Of a DNA stretch of 64,000 bases, positions 16,619 to 24,810 are shown piece after piece; within the stretch, counting starts at the first letter, position 1; every line of letters begins with the position of its first letter. Position numbers and translations under genes: made by a program. This DNA is from Cytobacillus gottheilii (GTDB lineage Bacteria; Bacillota; Bacilli; Bacillales; Cytobacillaceae), in contig NZ_LT800494.1 of assembly GCF_900166665.1 (NCBI RefSeq), positions 1,201,001 to 1,265,000 of the forward strand, in the 5' to 3' direction. The notes under the pieces are model-generated. The model saw only the letters and a list, made by a program, of their open reading frames with translations, had not been told where the DNA came from and ran no database searches.

Positions 16619-18391
16619 ATGAATGACATCATCAAAAATAAATTAATGATTTTGCCTGCACAGCCCGGCTGTTATTTAATGAAGGACAGGCAAGGCACTA
16701 TTATTTATGTCGGCAAAGCAAAAGTATTAAAAAACAGAGTAAGATCTTACTTTACAGGTTCGCATGACGGTAAAACACTGCGGCTTGTCAATGAAATTGA
16801 GGATTTCGAATATATTGTCACTTCCTCTGATATGGAAGCGCTAATTCTTGAGCTGAATTTAATAAAGAAGCATGACCCTAAATACAATGTCATGCTGAAG
16901 GATGATAAAACCTACCCTTTTATTAAATTAACGGCGGAAAGGCATCCGCGTCTTATTACGACGAGAAAAGTGAAAAAAGATAAAGGCAAATATTTTGGTC
17001 CTTATCCAAATGTGCATGCTGCCAATGAAACGAAAAAGCTGCTTGATCGCATTTATCCGCTTCGGAAATGTGCTACATTACCAGATCGCGTTTGCCTGTA
17101 TTATCATTTAGGGCAATGCCTGGCTCCGTGTGTAAAAGAAGTAGAGCAGCAGCAATATCGAACAATGACAGAGGAAATTACCCGCTTTTTAAATGGCGGT
17201 TATAAGGATATAAAGAAAGAACTAACAGAAAAAATGGCATCCGCAGCTGAGGAGCTTGATTTTGAACGTGCAAAAGAGTATAGAGACAAAATTGCTCATA
17301 TAGATGCAACGATGGAAAAGCAGAAAATGACAATGACGGACTTCACCGATCGTGATGTCTTTGGCTATGCTGTGGATAAAGGCTGGATGTGTGTACAGGT
17401 CTTTTTTATCCGGCAAGGAAAGCTGATCGAAAGAGATGTCTCAATGTTTCCAATTCATAATGAGCCTGAGGAAGAAATTCTTACGTTTCTCGGTCAGTTT
17501 TACATGAAAGCGAATCATTTTAAGCCAAAGGAAATATTAGCACCATCTTCTGTTAATGGCGAGATGGCAGAAAAGCTCCTTGGCGTAAGAGTATTGAATC
17601 CGCAGCGAGGCCAAAAGAAGGACTTGGTTTCATTAGCATATAAAAATGCCAAAATTGCTCTTCAGGAAAAGTTCTCGCTCATTGAACGTGATGAAGATCG
17701 GACGATTAAGGCAGTGGAAAGTTTGGGCGAACAGCTTGGAATCTATACGCCTCATCGGATTGAAGCATTTGATAACTCAAATATTCAAGGCGCTGATCCA
17801 GTTTCTGCAATGATTGTTTTTATTGATGGAAAACCGGCGAAACGGGAGTACCGTAAATATAAAATTAAAACGGTTCAAGGACCAGATGATTATGAGTCCA
17901 TGCGTGAAGCGGTTCGCAGAAGGTATACCCGGGTGTTGAAAGAAGGGCTGCCTTTGCCGGATCTGCTCATCATTGATGGAGGAAAAGGTCATGTTGAAGC
18001 TGTCAGAGATGTTCTAGAAAATGAGCTTGGTCTGGATTTGCCGCTGGCAGGACTTGTAAAGGATGAAAAACACCGGACATCACAGCTGCTTTTTGGCAAT
18101 CCGCTTGAAATAGTGGCACTTGCCCGCAATAGTCAGGAATTTTATTTGCTGCAGCGCATTCAGGATGAGGTCCACCGCTTTGCGATCACCTTCCATCGTC
18201 AGTTAAGAGGCAAAGGAACATTTCAATCTATGCTTGATGACATCGCTGGAATTGGAGAAAAACGCAAAAAGCAATTATTGAAGGAGTTTGGCTCGGTTAA
18301 AAAAATGAAGGAAGCTTCTGCAGATGATTTTCGGAAAATAGGGCTTCCTGCCAATGTAGCAGAAGAACTTGTGAAGAAACTAAGTGAATAG
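16619..18391 (+). CDS. uvrC: Excinuclease ABC subunit C
   Basis: A 590-residue UvrC that makes the dual incisions in nucleotide excision repair. The N-terminal GIY-YIG nuclease ([19 protein letters not shown]) is followed by the UVR helices (about 200-235), the RNase H-like endonuclease ([20 protein letters not shown]) and C-terminal helix-hairpin-helix repeats ([22 protein letters not shown]). ATG 16619 gives the family N-terminus. In-frame ATG 16607 and TTG 16613 are possible alternatives that would add a few residues; GAGG at 16603 is the only ribosome-like motif. Length fits B. subtilis UvrC (598). Confidence 0.95.
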   Translation: MNDIIKNKLMILPAQPGCYLMKDRQGTIIYVGKAKVLKNRVRSYFTGSHDGKTLRLVNEIEDFEYIVTSSDMEALILELNLIKKHDPKYNVMLKDDKTYPFIKLTAERHPRLITTRKVKKDKGKYFGPYPNVHAANETKKLLDRIYPLRKCATLPDRVCLYYHLGQCLAPCVKEVEQQQYRTMTEEITRFLNGGYKDIKKELTEKMASAAEELDFERAKEYRDKIAHIDATMEKQKMTMTDFTDRDVFGYAVDKGWMCVQVFFIRQGKLIERDVSMFPIHNEPEEEILTFLGQFYMKANHFKPKEILAPSSVNGEMAEKLLGVRVLNPQRGQKKDLVSLAYKNAKIALQEKFSLIERDEDRTIKAVESLGEQLGIYTPHRIEAFDNSNIQGADPVSAMIVFIDGKPAKREYRKYKIKTVQGPDDYESMREAVRRRYTRVLKEGLPLPDLLIIDGGKGHVEAVRDVLENELGLDLPLAGLVKDEKHRTSQLLFGNPLEIVALARNSQEFYLLQRIQDEVHRFAITFHRQLRGKGTFQSMLDDIAGIGEKRKKQLLKEFGSVKKMKEASADDFRKIGLPANVAEELVKKLSE

Positions 18392-18393
18392 CG

Positions 18394-18422
18394 TTGTCAT
18401 CAATTTGACAATATGCTATACT
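18394..18422 (+). promoter_or_regulatory. Strong sigma-A promoter, probably of the lysC leader
   Basis: TTGTCA (18394-18399) and TATACT (18417-18422) are 17 bases apart, with a TGn extension before the -10. It lies three bases after the uvrC stop. It is the best promoter seen upstream of the lysine riboswitch, but the aptamer begins about 195 bases after the predicted start. A perfect inverted repeat (18451-18473) and a genome-type repeat lie between. Confidence 0.6.
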
Positions 18423-18491
18423 TGGACCAACTTTCATATTCACTCACTTTTTTATACTTTCTGAAAGTATAAATGTATAGACTTAGATTAG

Positions 18492-18616
18492 TGTCTAGCT
18501 CCAGTGCTTAGTCCTCAAGGTCTTAAGCCGATCCAGTCCAAAGGTCAACAACGACCTTCTATCTGGTCCGTCTTAATTTTATCGGGGGATGAGCAAGGGC
18601 GCTTCCGCTTTTCTTA
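18492..18616 (+). repeat. Bacillaceae-type intergenic repeat in the lysC leader
   Basis: A 125-bp unit starting TGTCTAGCTCCAGTGCTTAG and ending GCGCTTCCGCTTTTCTT. I recognise these ends from a very common intergenic repeat of Bacillus-group genomes; that is memory, not a search. The inside folds (AAGGTC aacaac GACCTT within a larger stem). It abuts the 5' side of the lysine riboswitch. Confidence 0.65.
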
Positions 18617-18622
18617 GCGTTA

Positions 18623-18864
18623 AGTGAAGGTAGAGGTGCAAGCTTCATCAGTAACAGCAATGAGGAGAATGAGCTCCAATGATTTGCTGTGAAAGGGAAT
18701 GTTTGCCGAAGCAGGGGGAGTCTCATCACTCACCATGCTGGTCTTGCATTGAATAAATGCCGGATTGTCAAGACGCTTGTCTTGGAGAGCTATCTCACTG
18801 TGTGCACGTATTTTTTGTATACGTTCGATTACACAGCAATGAGATAATTCTCATTGCTTTTTTG
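18623..18864 (+). promoter_or_regulatory. Lysine riboswitch (L-box) with terminator
   Basis: L-box landmarks occur in order: GGTAGAGGTGC, AGTA, GTGAAAGG, GCCGAA, CTTGCA and TGTCAAGAC. P1 pairs AGTGAAGGTAG (18623 onward) with CTATCTCACT (18790-18799). The expression platform is a terminator, AGCAATGAGA / TCTCATTGCT (18835-18858) plus a T-run. The competing antiterminator pairs ATCTCA..CTGTGT (18792 onward) with ACACAG..TGAGAT (18831 onward). Because the P1 strand is shared, lysine binding should release the terminator and stop transcription before lysC. Confidence 0.92.
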
Positions 18865-19021
18865 TTTTGTAAGCAAGTTTGCAGAAGAAAACGGGAACTT
18901 CTAAATGTACGTTTTTCATACATTCCTGCAAAAAGGAGAGAATACGAAGATCATTCTTCTCTATACTACACAACAAAATGGCAAAGGGAACATCATCATA
19001 GTCGGAAGGAAGGGATTTCAG

Positions 19022-20251
19022 ATGGGTTTAATTGTGCAAAAGTTTGGGGGAACATCGGTCGGCAGTGTCGATAAAATTCAAAATGCTGCAAACCGGGCGA
19101 TTGAAGAGAAAAATAGGGGAAATGACGTTGTAATTGTTGTATCAGCAATGGGGAAAACAACAGACCAGCTTGTGGGTATGGCAAAAGAAATAACGTCAAG
19201 TCCAAGCAAAAGAGAAATGGACATGTTATTAACAACAGGAGAACAAGTGACGATTTCACTGCTAAGCATGGCTTTGATCTCCAAAGGACATCCTGCTGTT
19301 TCAATGACAGGCTGGCAAGCGGGAGTTGAAACAGAAGCAATCCATGGAAATGCACGGATCTTAAATATAGATACAGATAAAATTCAAAAGGAAATACAGC
19401 AAGGAAAAATTGTAATAGTGGCCGGATTCCAAGGCGCTACTTCTGAAGGAGAGATTACAACCCTTGGCAGAGGCGGGTCTGATACGACAGCCGTTGCACT
19501 TGCGGCAGCACTTGGAGCAGATAAATGTGATATTTACACAGACGTGACAGGGGTATTTACAACCGATCCCCGATACATAAAGGATGCCCGTAAGCTTCTA
19601 TCCGTTTCTTATGATGAAATGCTTGAACTTGCCAATTTAGGTGCAGGAGTTCTGCATCCAAGAGCGGTCGAATTTGCCAAAAACTTTGGTGTTTCTTTAG
19701 AAGTAAGATCGAGTATGGAAAAAGAACCAGGAACAATCATTGAGGAGGAAGTTAAGATGGAGCAAAATTTAGTTGTGCGCGGTGTTGCTTTTGAGGATGA
19801 AATCACAAGGGTATCTGTTTTAGGGCTCCCAAATAGCCTTGGCGGTTTATCGACCATTTTCTCTGCATTAGCTCATGATCATATCAATGTTGATATTATT
19901 ATTCAGAGTATGACGGAAGGAGAAACATCTTCATTGTCTTTTTCGATTAAGAATGAAGATTTAACAGAAACAGTTAAGGTGCTTGAGAGAAATCGAGATG
20001 AACTGCAATATGATCGGATCGAATGGGAATCCGGTTTAGCTAAAGTGTCCATCGTAGGCTCAGGCATGATCTCAAATCCGGGTGTAGCAGCTGAAATGTT
20101 TGAAGTGCTTGCGCAAAATGAAATACTCGTCAAAATGGTTAGTACCTCTGAGATTAAAGTTTCAGCTGTCGTTGAACAGGAGAAAATGCTCTCTGCCGTT
20201 GAAGTGCTTCATGATGCATTTCAGCTGTCTGCCAATTCAGTTAAAGCATAA
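19022..20251 (+). CDS. lysC: Lysine-sensitive aspartokinase (AK II type), alpha and beta subunits
   Basis: A 409-residue aspartokinase, the first step from aspartate to lysine, threonine, methionine and diaminopimelate. The kinase domain begins with QKFGGTSVGS and includes GRGGSDTTAVALAAALGA (an ATP/aspartate site). Two ACT domains follow from about residue 260. ATG 19022 has GGAAGGAAGGG upstream. A second in-frame start, ATG 19757, lies eight bases after GAGGAGG (19742-19748) and would give a 164-residue beta subunit, as shown for B. subtilis aspartokinase II. Expression is under the lysine riboswitch upstream. Confidence 0.95.
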   Translation: MGLIVQKFGGTSVGSVDKIQNAANRAIEEKNRGNDVVIVVSAMGKTTDQLVGMAKEITSSPSKREMDMLLTTGEQVTISLLSMALISKGHPAVSMTGWQAGVETEAIHGNARILNIDTDKIQKEIQQGKIVIVAGFQGATSEGEITTLGRGGSDTTAVALAAALGADKCDIYTDVTGVFTTDPRYIKDARKLLSVSYDEMLELANLGAGVLHPRAVEFAKNFGVSLEVRSSMEKEPGTIIEEEVKMEQNLVVRGVAFEDEITRVSVLGLPNSLGGLSTIFSALAHDHINVDIIIQSMTEGETSSLSFSIKNEDLTETVKVLERNRDELQYDRIEWESGLAKVSIVGSGMISNPGVAAEMFEVLAQNEILVKMVSTSEIKVSAVVEQEKMLSAVEVLHDAFQLSANSVKA

Positions 20252-20264
20252 GAATAAAAACATT

Positions 20265-20303
20265 AAAAGAAGAAGCTTCTTTTATTCGAGAGCTTCTTCT
20301 TTT
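20265..20303. terminator. Bidirectional terminator between lysC and yslB
   Basis: AAAAGAAGAAGCT pairs perfectly with AGCTTCTTCTTTT around a 13-base loop, between convergent genes. The arms supply an A-run and a T-run. Confidence 0.85.
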
Positions 20304-20360
20304 CAGCATAATTTCGGTATTTGTATTGCAAATTATTGCAACTCAAGCTTCTTAGCCTTA

Positions 20361-20810
20361 TTAGATCGTATCCTTTTTATCCCATTTAACGGTGATAAGG
20401 ACTTTCCCTTTTCTTTTCTTAGGATGTTCAAACGCTTCGCAAATAAAGCCTTTCTGCTGCTCGATCTGTTCGGCAATAAAGCCGGTCTCAAGCTGAAAGG
20501 TGCAGTCTTCATCTTTTTTGCAGCGTGCGTTAATTAATGTGCTAGTAAGCTCTAAGTCCATCTCATTTTTTGATTCATTTAAGAGTGTTAAGCTACCCCA
20601 GCCTGCACTGGAAAAAAAAGCAGTCATTTCATCTATTGAAGCTAATGGGTATTTACGCGCCAATCTTTTGCCTGCCCAATATAAAATGGCAGGAGCCTCT
20701 TTGCCTAATAAATCTTTAAGCAGCACTTCGCGAATTAACTCATACCCAAATGCTGGAACAATTTCATCATGATTGGTGAATGATTTTTGCTCTGGTATTT
20801 GTTCAGTCAA
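20361..20810 (-). CDS. yslB: DUF2507 protein YslB
   Basis: A 149-residue protein of the DUF2507/YslB family, related in fold to V4R-type ligand-binding domains. Recognisable parts are AFGYELIREVLLKDLLG, ILYWAGKRLARKYP and the C-terminal QLETGFIAEQIEQQKGF stretch. The function is unknown. The start is TTG at 20810 with GAGGGGAG upstream on the minus strand. As in B. subtilis it lies between lysC and sdhC. Confidence 0.87.
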   Translation of the reverse strand: MTEQIPEQKSFTNHDEIVPAFGYELIREVLLKDLLGKEAPAILYWAGKRLARKYPLASIDEMTAFFSSAGWGSLTLLNESKNEMDLELTSTLINARCKKDEDCTFQLETGFIAEQIEQQKGFICEAFEHPKKRKGKVLITVKWDKKDTI

Positions 20811-21031
20811 TAATCTCCCCTCTTTCTATGAGTCTATTATATACAATTTGGAGACCTTTTAGTCAAAGTTACATGAAAAAAGCATATATTTGATAAGGGA
20901 AAATAATGCTATTTTAATATATTTCATCTTTTGATAAAAATGAATGGTAATTCAAGCGTGGACGTGTTTTTTTCAATTTCAATATATTTATAAAATTTTA
21001 TTAATATTGAACAATTTGTGTATCCGTTTTC

Positions 21032-21060
21032 TTGACGCTCTTTTCTGTTGAGAGTAAAAT
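21032..21060 (+). promoter_or_regulatory. Sigma-A promoter of sdhCAB
   Basis: TTGACG (21032-21037) and TAAAAT (21055-21060) are 17 bases apart. Transcription from here gives a leader of about 94 bases before sdhC. The rest of the 350-base gap between yslB and sdhC (20811-21160) is AT-rich, and I see no gene in it. Confidence 0.75.
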
Positions 21061-21160
21061 GGACTTGTCACATAATTGTAAGATATAAATTTTCATTTTT
21101 TACTGATGTTAGGATATGAATAGATCCTGAGCATCACGTTACAAAACAGGGGGGATATTT

Positions 21161-21769
21161 ATGGCGGGGAATCGAGAGTTTTTTTATCGCAGATTGCATT
21201 CATTGCTTGGTGTTATTCCGGTTGGATTGTTTTTAGTACAGCACTTGGTTGTGAATCATTTTGCAACTAAAGGTGAAGAAGCATTTAATGATGCGGCACA
21301 TTTTATGGAAAGTTTACCATTTAGGATTTTCCTAGAGTTGTTTATCATATTTTTGCCTCTTTTATTTCATGCAATCTATGGGCTTTATATCGCTTTTACA
21401 GCAAAGAACAATACTGTAAAGTACAGCTTTTTCCGTAACTGGATGTTTATGCTGCAAAGGGTAACTGGTGTTATTACATTGATCTTTGTGGTATGGCATG
21501 TTTGGGAAACGCGTATCGCAGCTGCTTTTGGTGCAGAAGTAAACTATCAAATGATGGAGAATATTTTTGAGAATCCTTGGATGATCGCATTTTACATTGT
21601 TGGTGTCATCTCTGCTATTTTCCACTTTGCTAACGGTTTATGGAGCTTTTTTGTGAGCTGGGGAATTACAGTTACTCCAAGATCTCAATTAATCTCTACT
21701 TATGTAACACTAGGTATATTCGTTGCACTTTCAATAGTTGGTATTCGCGCGATTTTCGCATTTGTATAA
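21161..21769 (+). CDS. sdhC: Succinate dehydrogenase cytochrome b558 subunit
   Basis: A 202-residue membrane anchor of complex II with five predicted helices. The conserved N-terminus REFFYRRLHSLLGVIPVG and histidines in FLVQHLVVNHF, FHAIYGLY, VVWHVWETR and FHFANGLW are the expected axial ligands for the two haems b. It anchors SdhAB to the membrane and reduces menaquinone. A GGGGGG ribosome site precedes ATG 21161. It is first in sdhCAB. Confidence 0.95.
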   Translation: MAGNREFFYRRLHSLLGVIPVGLFLVQHLVVNHFATKGEEAFNDAAHFMESLPFRIFLELFIIFLPLLFHAIYGLYIAFTAKNNTVKYSFFRNWMFMLQRVTGVITLIFVVWHVWETRIAAAFGAEVNYQMMENIFENPWMIAFYIVGVISAIFHFANGLWSFFVSWGITVTPRSQLISTYVTLGIFVALSIVGIRAIFAFV

Positions 21770-21817
21770 AATTTTTGCAACCTGTTGATATAAAGAAGCA
21801 ATAAGGGAGTGAGTCAC

Positions 21818-23578
21818 ATGGGTAAAGGAAAGGTTATCGTAGTTGGCGGTGGTTTGGCAGGCTTAATGGCCACAATCAAGGTTGCCGAAAAAGGGAATCC
21901 AGTTGAATTATTTTCATTAGTTCCAGTAAAACGTTCTCACTCTGTTTGTGCCCAGGGCGGCATTAACGGAGCGGTTAATACAAAAGGTGAAGGCGACTCA
22001 CCTTGGGAGCATTTTGATGATACAGTATATGGCGGAGACTTCTTAGCGAACCAGCCGCCAGTCAAAGCAATGACAGAAGCAGCACCAGGCATTATTCATT
22101 TATTAGATCGTATGGGTGTTATGTTTAACCGTACACCAGAAGGATTGCTTGACTTCCGCCGCTTTGGGGGAACACAGCATCACCGTACCGCATTTGCTGG
22201 TGCTACAACAGGTCAGCAATTATTATATGCACTTGATGAGCAAGTCCGCCGCCATGAAGTTTCTGGTTTAGTAACTAAGTATGAAGGCTGGGAGTTTTTG
22301 GGTTCTATAATTGACGACGACGGAGTTTGCCGAGGCGTAGTTGCTCAAAACTTAACAACAATGGAAATCAAATCGTTTGCCGGAGATGCTGTTATTATGG
22401 CTACTGGCGGACCAGGGATTATCTTTGGTAAATCAACAAACTCTGTCATTAATACAGGCTCTGCTGCGTCCATCGTGTATCAGCAGGGTGCTTATTATGC
22501 TAACGGAGAATTTATTCAGATTCACCCAACCGCGATTCCAGGGGATGACAAACTTCGTCTCATGAGTGAATCTGCCCGTGGTGAAGGTGGACGAGTATGG
22601 ACGTATAAAGACGGAAAGCCTTGGTATTTCCTTGAAGAAAAATATCCTGCTTACGGAAACCTTGTTCCTCGTGATATCGCAACGCGTGAAATCTTTGATG
22701 TCTGTGTAAATCAAAAACTAGGAATCAATGGTGAGAACATGGTTTATCTGGATCTATCTCATAAAGATCCAAAGGAACTTGATATTAAGCTTGGCGGTAT
22801 TATCGAAATCTATGAAAAATTCATGGGTGATGATCCGCGTAAAGTACCAATGAAAATTTTCCCAGCTGTTCACTATTCTATGGGTGGATTATGGGTTGAT
22901 TATGATCAAATGACGAATATTCCTGGCTTGTTTGCTGCGGGTGAGTGTGATTATTCACAGCATGGTGCTAACCGTCTTGGAGCAAACTCCCTGCTTTCAG
23001 CTATCTATGGCGGAATGGTTGCAGGACCTAAAGCACTTGAGTATATTAACGGCTTAGAAAAAAGTGCGGATGACATTTCTTCTTCTGTTTTTGAGCGTTT
23101 TGTTCAGCAGGAAGAAGAAAAATGGAACAGCATCATGTCTATGGATGGCACAGAAAATGCATATGTTCTTCACAAAGAGCTAGGTGAATGGATGACAGAT
23201 AATGTAACAGTTGTTCGTCATAATGACCGCTTATTAAAAACAGATGAAAAAATTGTAGAGCTTTTAGAGCGCTATCAAAATATAAATATTAATGACACAG
23301 CAAAATGGAGCAACCAAGGTGCAATGTTTACCCGCCAGCTTCAAAACATGCTTCAGCTGGCACGTGTTATTACAATTGGTGCTTATAACCGTAATGAAAG
23401 CCGTGGAGCTCACTATAAGCCAGATTTCCCAGATCGTAACGATGAGGAATTCTTAAAAACAACAATGGCAAAATTTGTTGATGCAAATAGTGCGCCAGCT
23501 TTCCATTATGAAGAAGTAGACACAGGTTTAATCACTCCGCGTAAACGCGATTATACGAAAAAGAAAGGTGGCAAATAA
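21818..23578 (+). CDS. sdhA: Succinate dehydrogenase flavoprotein subunit
   Basis: A 586-residue flavoprotein that oxidises succinate to fumarate. The FAD loop VVGGGLAGLMA is at the start. HSVCAQGGINGAVN carries the histidine that binds FAD covalently in this family, and the substrate site includes RFGGTQHHRT, RGEGGRVW and HYSMGGLWV. ATG 21818 follows AAGGGAGTG and gives exactly the B. subtilis length; GTG 21809 would add three residues. It is 48 bases after sdhC and two bases before sdhB. Confidence 0.97.
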   Translation: MGKGKVIVVGGGLAGLMATIKVAEKGNPVELFSLVPVKRSHSVCAQGGINGAVNTKGEGDSPWEHFDDTVYGGDFLANQPPVKAMTEAAPGIIHLLDRMGVMFNRTPEGLLDFRRFGGTQHHRTAFAGATTGQQLLYALDEQVRRHEVSGLVTKYEGWEFLGSIIDDDGVCRGVVAQNLTTMEIKSFAGDAVIMATGGPGIIFGKSTNSVINTGSAASIVYQQGAYYANGEFIQIHPTAIPGDDKLRLMSESARGEGGRVWTYKDGKPWYFLEEKYPAYGNLVPRDIATREIFDVCVNQKLGINGENMVYLDLSHKDPKELDIKLGGIIEIYEKFMGDDPRKVPMKIFPAVHYSMGGLWVDYDQMTNIPGLFAAGECDYSQHGANRLGANSLLSAIYGGMVAGPKALEYINGLEKSADDISSSVFERFVQQEEEKWNSIMSMDGTENAYVLHKELGEWMTDNVTVVRHNDRLLKTDEKIVELLERYQNININDTAKWSNQGAMFTRQLQNMLQLARVITIGAYNRNESRGAHYKPDFPDRNDEEFLKTTMAKFVDANSAPAFHYEEVDTGLITPRKRDYTKKKGGK

Positions 23579-23580
23579 GC

Positions 23581-24348
23581 ATGCAAGAAACACAAGCTAA
23601 AACAGTTACGTTTATTGTCAGCCGTCAGGACTCTCCTGATGCCACCCCTTATCAGGAAGAATTTAAGCTGGAATATCGTCCTAATATGAATGTCATCTCC
23701 GCGTTGATGGAAATCCGCCGGAACCCAGTTAACTCTAAAGGTGAAAGTACAACACCAATTAACTGGGATATGAACTGTCTCGAAGAAGTTTGCGGCGCAT
23801 GTTCAATGGTCATTAACGGCAAGCCGCGTCAATCATGTACAGCACTTGTTGATCAGCTTGAACAGCCAATTCGTTTAGAGCCAATGCGCACGTTCCCTGT
23901 TGTGCGTGACCTTCAGGTTGACCGCAGCAGAATGTTTGACTCATTGAAAAAGGTAAAAGCGTGGATTCCAATTGACGGTACGTACGATCTTGGACCAGGA
24001 CCACGTATGCCTGAGAAAAAGCGCCAATGGGCTTATGAGCTATCAAAATGTATGACTTGTGGTGTATGCCTAGAAGCATGTCCAAATGTAAACAGCAAAT
24101 CTGACTTCATTGGACCAGCACCATTATCACAAGTGCGTTTATTTAATGCACATCCAACGGGAGAAATGAACAAAGCCGAACGCCTTGAGCAGCTTATGGG
24201 CGATGGAGGACTTGCTAACTGTGGTAACTCCCAAAACTGTGTTCAATCTTGTCCAAAAGGCATTCCGTTAACAACATCAATCGCAGCCTTAAACCGTGAC
24301 ACGACTTTCCAATCATTCAAGAACTTCTTTGGCAGTGACACGGTTTGA
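23581..24348 (+). CDS. sdhB: Succinate dehydrogenase iron-sulfur subunit
   Basis: A 255-residue iron-sulfur subunit linking SdhA flavin to the quinone site. The 2Fe-2S ligands are in CLEEVCGACSM...SC, the 4Fe-4S ligands in CMTCGVCLEACP, and the 3Fe-4S ligands in CGNSQNCVQSCPKG. Near-contiguity with sdhA and the terminator 13 bases after its stop define a three-gene operon. Confidence 0.97.
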   Translation: MQETQAKTVTFIVSRQDSPDATPYQEEFKLEYRPNMNVISALMEIRRNPVNSKGESTTPINWDMNCLEEVCGACSMVINGKPRQSCTALVDQLEQPIRLEPMRTFPVVRDLQVDRSRMFDSLKKVKAWIPIDGTYDLGPGPRMPEKKRQWAYELSKCMTCGVCLEACPNVNSKSDFIGPAPLSQVRLFNAHPTGEMNKAERLEQLMGDGGLANCGNSQNCVQSCPKGIPLTTSIAALNRDTTFQSFKNFFGSDTV

Positions 24349-24360
24349 TTCTGCAATTTG

Positions 24361-24390
24361 CCCTTCCCGTCCAATACGGGGAGGGTTTTT
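24361..24390 (+). terminator. Terminator of sdhCAB
   Basis: CCCTTCCCGT pairs with ACGGGGAGGG (one G-T pair) and is followed by TTTTT. Confidence 0.88.
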
Positions 24391-24506
24391 GGTTTTTTAA
24401 AAATGGAGTACAGTGCGGGAGAGGAGGGTTACGATCAGTTGAATCAGCAACAGCAGCAGGGGAATCTGGATTTGTAAGTGTTATAATCCAGTATAAGGAA
24501 AAGTGT

Positions 24507-24745
24507 GTCGCGGAAACCTGATACTCAGACCTCTGAAAACCAGAAAAGGTAAATGGAGTCGCAAAAAACTAATAAACAGACCTCTGAAATCCAGAAAAAG
24601 GCAAATTGAGTCGTGAAAACCGAATAAACACCCCTCTGAAATCCAAAAAAAGATAAGCAATATCACATAAACTTAAAAAACACCCCTCTATATCCCGAAA
24701 AAAGTAAACAATATCACAAAAACTCAAAAAAACACCGCTCCTATT
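24507..24745 (+). repeat. Degenerate tandem array, about 4.6 copies of a 51-52 bp unit
   Basis: Units begin near 24507, 24558, 24610, 24661 and 24712, each with GTCG or ATCA, then an A-rich stretch, then CACCCCTCTGAAATCC or CAGACCTCTGAAATCC, then AGAAAAAGG. Copies diverge along the array. On the opposite strand the unit reads as a 17-residue hydrophobic repeat (for example GVFLSFCDIVYFFRDIE), but one-base indels move it between frames. It fills much of the 460-base gap between sdhB and the nucleotidase gene. Confidence 0.75.
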
Positions 24746-24810
24746 ATAATTCATCCATTCGGGAAATATATCTTTAGGATGCTATTAATACCTAAGGAGA
24801 TTGTAATGAA

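Noticed and set aside
24481..24754. Minus-strand ORFs over the 51-52 bp array as a real repeat protein
   Set aside because: The 17-residue repeat is split between two frames by indels and no ribosome site is evident. It is kept as a finding only.
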